A stretch of DNA of 64,000 bases, taken from positions 6,934,001 through 6,998,000 of the forward strand of contig OY987233.1 of the NCBI GenBank assembly GCA_963920705.1, in the 5' to 3' direction. Shown here piece after piece: positions 58,360-64,000 of the stretch; within the stretch, counting starts at the first letter, position 1, and each line of letters opens with the position of its first letter. Below the pieces are notes generated by a model. The model saw nothing but the letters and a program-made list of their open reading frames with translations, was not told the DNA's origin and ran no database searches. A program made the translations under genes and the position numbers. Origin of the DNA: Odiellus spinosus (lineage: Eukaryota; Arthropoda; Arachnida; Opiliones; Phalangiidae).

Positions 58360-59115
58360 TAAAGGTCCGATCTGCTCTGAAATATGCCCTATAAAGTGCT
58401 CTTCCCTTATGCACACAGTCTAGCTTTAACTGTACCAAGAAGGATCAGACAAGGAGAGGAAAAGTGGGAACGGCGTGGTTCATACTGCGTCGGCCTAAAC
58501 TCCCACTCTGGGAGAACGGGGGACAGACGGGGTAGAGATGCTTCGTGGTAAATTGTTGTCACGTGGGTAAAACGGATCCTTTATGAGACCCGTAGTAGCC
58601 AACGACGCTGGCGACCACGTGACAACAGTTTACCTCGAGAATTTCCTATCCCCCTTTCCACCCGAGTGGGAGGTTGACTCTTCTCTCTCTAACTCAACGC
58701 AGCCCCACTTTTCCTCTCCTTGTCTGATCCTTCTTGACTGTACAATTTGTTATGGTCAACGTCGTCTGCTAAGCTAGAAAAGAAAACGACTTTAAAGGAG
58801 ATTTAAAAATCGCAGATAGCCCCTTTAAAGGCCCTATCTGCTCTGAAATATGCCCCTTTAAAATGCTCTTTCCTTATGCACACGTCCTAGATTTGACTGT
58901 ACAAATTGTTATGATCAACGTCGTCTGCTAAGCAAGAAAAAAGGCGACTTTAAATGGTATTTAAAAACGCAGATATCCTAGTTCCTTTAAAGGCCTTACT
59001 TGCTCTAAAATTTTACCCTTGAAAATCACCTTCCCTTATCCACACAGTCTAGCTCTGATTGTACAAAACTGTTATGGCCAACGTCGTCTGCTAAGGAAAA
59101 AAATAAGGAGACTTA
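58360..59115. repeat. Family F tandem array of about 160 bp units
   Basis: Three head-to-tail units, each opening AAAGGNCCNATCTGCTCTGA and closing with CAACGTCGTCTGCTAAG (near 58360, 58827, 58989). The first is split by the element at 58436-58736. A further copy, folded back on itself, lies at 61640-61890. Confidence 0.75.
58436..58736. mobile_element. 301 bp CA...TG element, 7 bp duplication
   Basis: CAAGAAGGATCAGACAAGGA ... TCCTTGTCTGATCCTTCTTG, with long internal complementarity (AGAGGAAAAGTGGG / CCCACTTTTCCTCT). ACTGTAC lies on both sides (58429-58435, 58737-58743). The other family F units read CTGTACAA without interruption, confirming the insertion. Confidence 0.9.
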
Positions 59116-61639
59116 TAAGGGGCTAAGACGCATAGTCCCTTTAAAGTGTTTAATTTTCTTTTAAAGGAGCTAATTCCACTTTACAGAGACTAATCAATGG
59201 CAGACTACTTTAAGTTGAAAGCTATGAAAGATGATTTTAATGGGGCAGATAAGGCCTTTAAATTTTGGTTGACAAGCACAGTTTATTATGTTATTATGAA
59301 AGACCCTGGAGGCAAAAAGGGTTAAACGAAAAATCATTTTTTCTCGTGGTATTATCAACACATTATTTTGAGATAGTTTATGAATTCCCAAAACAGGTCT
59401 CGGCGCTCTTTCCTCAACTTTTTAAATGGTTCAAAAACTTTAAGAGAAAAACCCGGATTGGTTATATAATGGTAATTCTGTTTAGAATTTTGAACCTAAA
59501 ATGATTTAAATTAGCCTATAGCTGATGATGAGGAAAAATCGTGATGGTATGCGCTCGCTCGTAGGCCCTATGCCATAAGAAAAAAATAACTTTCGTAATG
59601 TATTAACTTCTGCGCACGGAATTTGGGATTTTTTTTTTTCAGAGGAAACTTCAGTCCATCCAATCCATACGTAGTATTTTTCTCGATTACTGGGCCGTAC
59701 CCGAGCCCCATTCGAAGAAGATAGGAGATTCTTTTAAAAAGCGAAACAATTACCAGGCCATCTCGAATTCGGGAGACGGGTGGGTTAAAATTGTTCGTTT
59801 TATTTCCAGCCGCCCATCTTTTTCCCAATGGTCTGAACACCTGCGATTTTTCTCCAGCGGCCATCGATAGCCCGGAGGGAGACGAGAACGTATACGCGAA
59901 AACCCGGGCGACAAGCAGTCTGGCAAGCCAGAGTTCTTGAGCTGAAATATTTGAAGATTGTTCCTTATCGGGGTTGAATGATGGGCCATCACGAGAGGCC
60001 TCGCGCTGCGATTTATATATAAAACTATATATATTTATATTCCACGACGAGCACCCCCAGGCGGTTCCTAGTCGGGCCCAAACAAGAGGATAAGGTGCCG
60101 TGGGGTTCCATATTAAAGCCGAGGAGAGAGTCTTCTCGCGGCTTACTTTAGGGGGAGGGTGGGCGACAATCAAAATTTTCGTGGTAGGAACGATTGGAGA
60201 GAACGAAGGTGGGAGACAATACATTGGGAATCAAAGTCTCTCCGGGGCTGTTATAAAAATTGGTGAAGCTCTCTCCCGTGTCTTTAGTAGTCCTAGGTAA
60301 TAGTGATCGCATTTCCCTTCGACCAGTAAGCCAAATTAGAGTAAGAGCAACTGCCACTGAAGTGACCGGATCTCAACTAGTATTTACGGGAGCAGTGTAA
60401 TTAAATACGTTCTACGCAGACACTAATTGTAATAGACGTATTAAAAGGAGGGGTCGAAGCGGGTCACGAGAGAATGAGAGAGAGAGCATCCGGTCTGAGT
60501 TCCCTGGAAGTTAATAATAAAATATTTGCCTCGAGCCAGGATGTTCTCGATTGCGCTTCTGTTCGCGTAAATTTCGAAAAAAAAAAAAGGATGGTTAGGA
60601 AATGGATACTCCTTCGAGGCTTTTTTACCTTCTTTCGCACGATTTAAATGATCATAAAATGAACTATAAAACCCCTTAATCGTCTTAGAGTTAACAGAAG
60701 GCCAATAATAATAACTAAAATTGTTTAAAATACCATAAAATAGCAAGAACTAAACATACCTAAGGTCTAAAGGGGGGTTCTTATTCAGTAGTGTTATAAT
60801 CTTTAGCTTCATTAGCTTGGCGGACGCTGCCAGAATTTTCCATAATTTCAGAGAAATTTCCTATTTAATAATCAAAGGTGGTTAATTTATGGCGTATTTG
60901 AAAATGCACGATGATAATTTGAATGGACATACTTTCAATTAAAACTCTAGACTTATGAACGTAAAAGCCTTCAACATCCTTAAGCAAGCGTGAGGAATGC
61001 GCTATCCTTTGCTAACCCTAAAGGTCCTGTATGGCCTGCCCTCCCACCGAGTCATATCCTCGTGGCTTTTTTTCCCCACGAAAACAAGTATATGTATGGT
61101 TTATCTAGCTTTTCCAGGCGCTCAGCGACCCCCTCTATTAGGAAATTGTTGGGCGGACGTTCACGTTAATTCGTTTTTAATACAGGTGCGAGTCTGAGGA
61201 ATGAAATTCTAGCTATATCAGCTATCTTCATTCCGGAGCTTACTCGATAATCGTGGTACGCGCGCCTGGCCATCATACGATTAAATCACAGGGTCATGAT
61301 CGACCAAGTCAGAAGCTCGGGCCGCGCGAGGGAAACGCGGCCAAAATACCCTATTATTTGCTGGAGTTTTAGAACGTTTAGTGGGCAGACTTCTTTGAAT
61401 AAAAGGAAAAACGTTCGACCTTCAACAGAAATATTTATATACGTTAGAGGTCGCGAATTATATACTCGGAATTTGCATTCCGTTAAAATATTTTAGATTC
61501 AAACATTTACTTTTTTTAGCTCCACTATTAAAAAAATATATATAATTCGAAAATTCTACGAGACGAAGATTATCAATCTCGAATGAGACCAGGTTGTAAT
61601 AAAAGGAACTATATGCGATTTTAAAGTCGACTTCTTTTC

Positions 61640-61890
61640 AAGCTTAGCAGACGACGTCAACCACAACAAATGCAAAGTTATGTGCATAAGAGAAAATGCT
61701 TTTAAAGGGGCAAAATTTCAGTGCAGATAGGGCTTTTAAAAAGCCATATTTGCTTTAGTATCTGCCCCTTGAAAATCATTTTCCTATTCACACAATCTAG
61801 TCTTGGACTGAGCAATTTGTCATGGCCAACATCGTCTGCTAAGAAAAAAAGATGACGACTTTAAAGGGGCTTCCTTAATCACAGATAGTC
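61640..61890. repeat. Fold-back copy of family F
   Basis: CTTAGCAGACGACGTCAACC at the left is answered by GGCCAACATCGTCTGCTAAG at the right; the two arms of about 110 bp meet near 61740. It shares TGCTTTTAAAGGGGCA and CAGATAGGGC words with the array at 58360-59115. Confidence 0.75.
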
Positions 61891-62295
61891 CCTTTAATCA
61901 ACCGAGCCAGAATAGAGGACCATCCTTATTGAGACAGAGTGGAAAAGGGGAAGAGAGCAGTAAGGTGACCAGGCCGAAATATATGGTTCAGCTTTAAGAT
62001 GATCCCTTAAAGACTGAGACAATCAGTCGAGGATCCATCGTTATCGACTTGATGAGAGGGCGGAAAACAGGTTTGGGGATGTTGGAAGTAAGAAAAATAC
62101 TAGGTTAAACCCCAATCAAATTTATTCACCAATAAAATTATATGAAAGAATCAGAAATTATTGAGGCCTATAAAAAACAAAAACGGTTTTTAGACGAAGA
62201 GACCGAACAATTTTTCTATAAATAGTCTCTCAACTATTCGTCGTTGGTCAGTGGTTGGCCCCATCCTACTCCTAGCTCACCCAATGAAGTGTAAT

Positions 62296-62330
62296 CACGG
62301 ACCTTCAATCTAATAGATTGAAGGTCCGTG
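62296..62330. repeat. 16 bp perfect stem hairpin
   Basis: CACGGACCTTCAATCT, loop AAT, AGATTGAAGGTCCGTG. In a GC-richer context with no gene next to it. Confidence 0.75.
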
Positions 62331-63678
62331 GTGTAATGTAGAAGGCTTTAAAAATGAAAATGTAAAAAAGTCTTTATGATGTCGGAGTTTCGAAGAAAAC
62401 CTCAGAGCCCTCTCTTTATCTTTGTTAAAACGTTAGAGGCCTGTTGGGTACCAGGGAACATATACGCTTCGTTCGTATTACTCGATGTAATGATTTATCG
62501 AGTGTATACGAAGAAAAAAGACGGTTGGGGCCCACAATTAGAATTCGCGTCTATACTCGGCTTCGTACGCGTTGGTGCAAGAAAGTCGAACACGCCGCGT
62601 GTAGAGTGACTGGTGATAGCTCCCGTAATTGGTTGTTTGTTCTTCTTCAAAGCTTCGCCGCTGCTTAGAGTTTTAGAACGCGAATTCCGGGAAGGGACAC
62701 GCGGCTCGAAAGACGCGGGAGGTAGCGGGTGGCGTTTTTCGAGAAGTATTTTAGTAGAAAGCGGGCGGACGGGTCGTTTTCTTTCGCGGGGTTTTTGGCG
62801 CTGTATTCTTTTATTACCCCACCATATTTTTTGCTTTGAAGGCTGCCGCTCCGTAATAGTAGTTTAAATAGCCCCGGGCCCCGATGCCCCGAGTCAGCCG
62901 CCTTTAAACGCGCTCCCTTTCCTCCAGGTAAAAAAGAAAAAAAAATAGAAGTCATAATGAACGCGCAAAAGGAAATGCCAGAGTTCGCTCGCCGCTAATG
63001 GGGGGACCCCAAGATAGAAAATACATTTCTATTCGTTGTATATATATCTACGCGATTTAGATTTGTTGAAAAGTCTCTTCTGCTAAGGTAAAATTCAGTT
63101 TGAGAGTTCTCAAAACGAAACTAATATGGACTCCATTCAGACCCTTCTAAAACTATTTGGCTTTGGTTTCCCTGAGATAGCGTTGAACTCGCGGAATGAA
63201 ACGAACTAAGGTAAAATTTCCCTTCGAAATGGCTAAATGGCAATCATTTCTGCCTCCGAATGAAGATCTTAGAAAACTCACATATACCTATTATCAGGAC
63301 ACGATTTTTTTCTCCTGAGGTCCAAAGTATTCTATATAAATACAAAGACACTAAATCATGTATGGAAAATTTATTACACAAATATTGGAAACCATAATTT
63401 TAAAAAATATGTATAAATATATTTGACAAAATTTTAAAACCCACCAAATTTCCATTAATTGAAGTTGAAAGTCAAAACTTATATAAGGAATAAAATTTCA
63501 AGTTTATTTCGGATATTTTGGAGAAGCTAGAGGGCGAATCTTGAGCTCTCTGAAAAACTGCAAGTTTGGATTCCTTGGAAAATAAATCGACGTTGGCCCC
63601 GGCCAAATAAATTACTTAAAAAAAATCTATAATTTCAAACGTTAACTATATAGACATTCGTAGGCAAAGGGGCCCCTG

Positions 63679-63684
<6 letters not shown>

Positions 63685-63712
<28 letters not shown>

Positions 63713-63731
63713 CGTTCTCTCTCTCTCTCTT
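63685..63731. repeat. T run and CT microsatellite
   Basis: About 27 T followed by TTCG and (TC)n. Low-complexity, no orientation or element can be assigned. Confidence 0.85.
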
Positions 63732-64000
63732 TTCAGTTTAGAGATAAGAAAGCTTCTCAAATTGACAAGAAGAACCAGAAAATTCGCTGTCAAACTCAAT
63801 ATTAAAGTTCGCGGATATTCGAGATTCGAAAGGGGATTTGGAAGTTTTGAGGCTAAAGCTCTTTTAAACCTTATCGCTACCAGATCTTAAAAGATTTGGG
63901 CCTTTTTAAATTACCAAAGACTTCGTTCGGAGCTGGACGTTTTTATCCCCGCCAAGCTACACCAGTTACCGGCCACTGCATGGTAGTTATCAAATCGGAA

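Larger units (their letters stand above)
57896..64000. other. Right-hand region without recognised genes
   Basis: Upstream of RDH13. It contains the family F array (58360-59115), a GC-richer domain (about 59570-62960), an inverted family F copy (61640-61890), a perfect hairpin (62296-62330) and a T run plus CT repeat (63685-63731). The longest frame is 218 codons on the minus strand (59568-60224, ATG start). Its Pro/Ser/Lys mix shows no domain I know, and overlapping frames on the other strand are also open. Confidence 0.4.

Noticed and set aside
59568..60224. 218-codon frame as a confident gene
   Set aside because: GC-rich sequence lengthens chance frames, overlapping frames on both strands are also open, and no domain or splice pattern supports it.

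Overview
The window is metazoan nuclear DNA, most likely from an arthropod or another invertebrate. Genes are split by GT-AG introns, many only 53-69 nt long. Intergenic DNA is AT-rich and full of short inverted-repeat (MITE-like) transposons, and no bacterial or organellar features are visible. Seven host genes can be reconstructed exon by exon by comparing conceptual translations with remembered families. No search was run. For the six genes complete in the window, the summed exons keep an open frame from start to stop.

Layout, left to right: a forkhead FOXN2/3-type gene (-, 5' part, 1541-5187); a 12.75 kb fold-back transposon (5883-18634); LSM3 (+, 19109-19560); BTBD7 (-, 20446-26589); a SERTA-domain gene (+, 29365-30336); PNO1 (-, 36340-46273); SNX6 (+, 49366-52825); an RDH13-like dehydrogenase (-, 54006-57895). 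The last 6 kb (57.9-64 kb) holds repeats and a GC-richer stretch with no recognised gene. The seven genes strictly alternate in strand, giving three head-to-head and three tail-to-tail pairs. LSM3 (U6 snRNP / mRNA decay), PNO1 (40S ribosome maturation), SNX6 (endosomal retromer-SNX coat) and RDH13 (mitochondrial retinoid metabolism) are housekeeping genes. FOXN and the SERTA protein are transcriptional regulators. I see no operon and no shared pathway.

The standout is the fold-back element. It has 7.6 kb and 4.7 kb inverted arms around a 452 bp loop, matching termini and an apparent 8 bp target duplication. The arms are built almost wholly of tandem repeats (146 bp and 180 bp monomers, with higher-order units of 360 and 685 bp). 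Every left-arm monomer carries what looks like a complete 61 nt spliceosomal intron (GTAAGT donor, CTAAT branch-like site, pyrimidine tract, CCAG acceptor), the size of the neighbouring genes' introns. The opposite strand carries a second, overlapping 65 nt intron-like segment. No transposase is visible, so the element is non-autonomous.

The rest is a well-preserved record of small DNA transposons: a seven-copy family with ends like AAAGTAGACACGCAACC; a four-copy family with ends GGGAGAATGCAACC; a six-copy palindromic family (CCCTTACCG ends) with 2 bp target duplications; at least three CA...TG elements with 7 bp duplications; hAT-like elements with 8 bp duplications; and a 193 bp satellite inside a PNO1 intron that preserves the pre-insertion sequence of two transposons.
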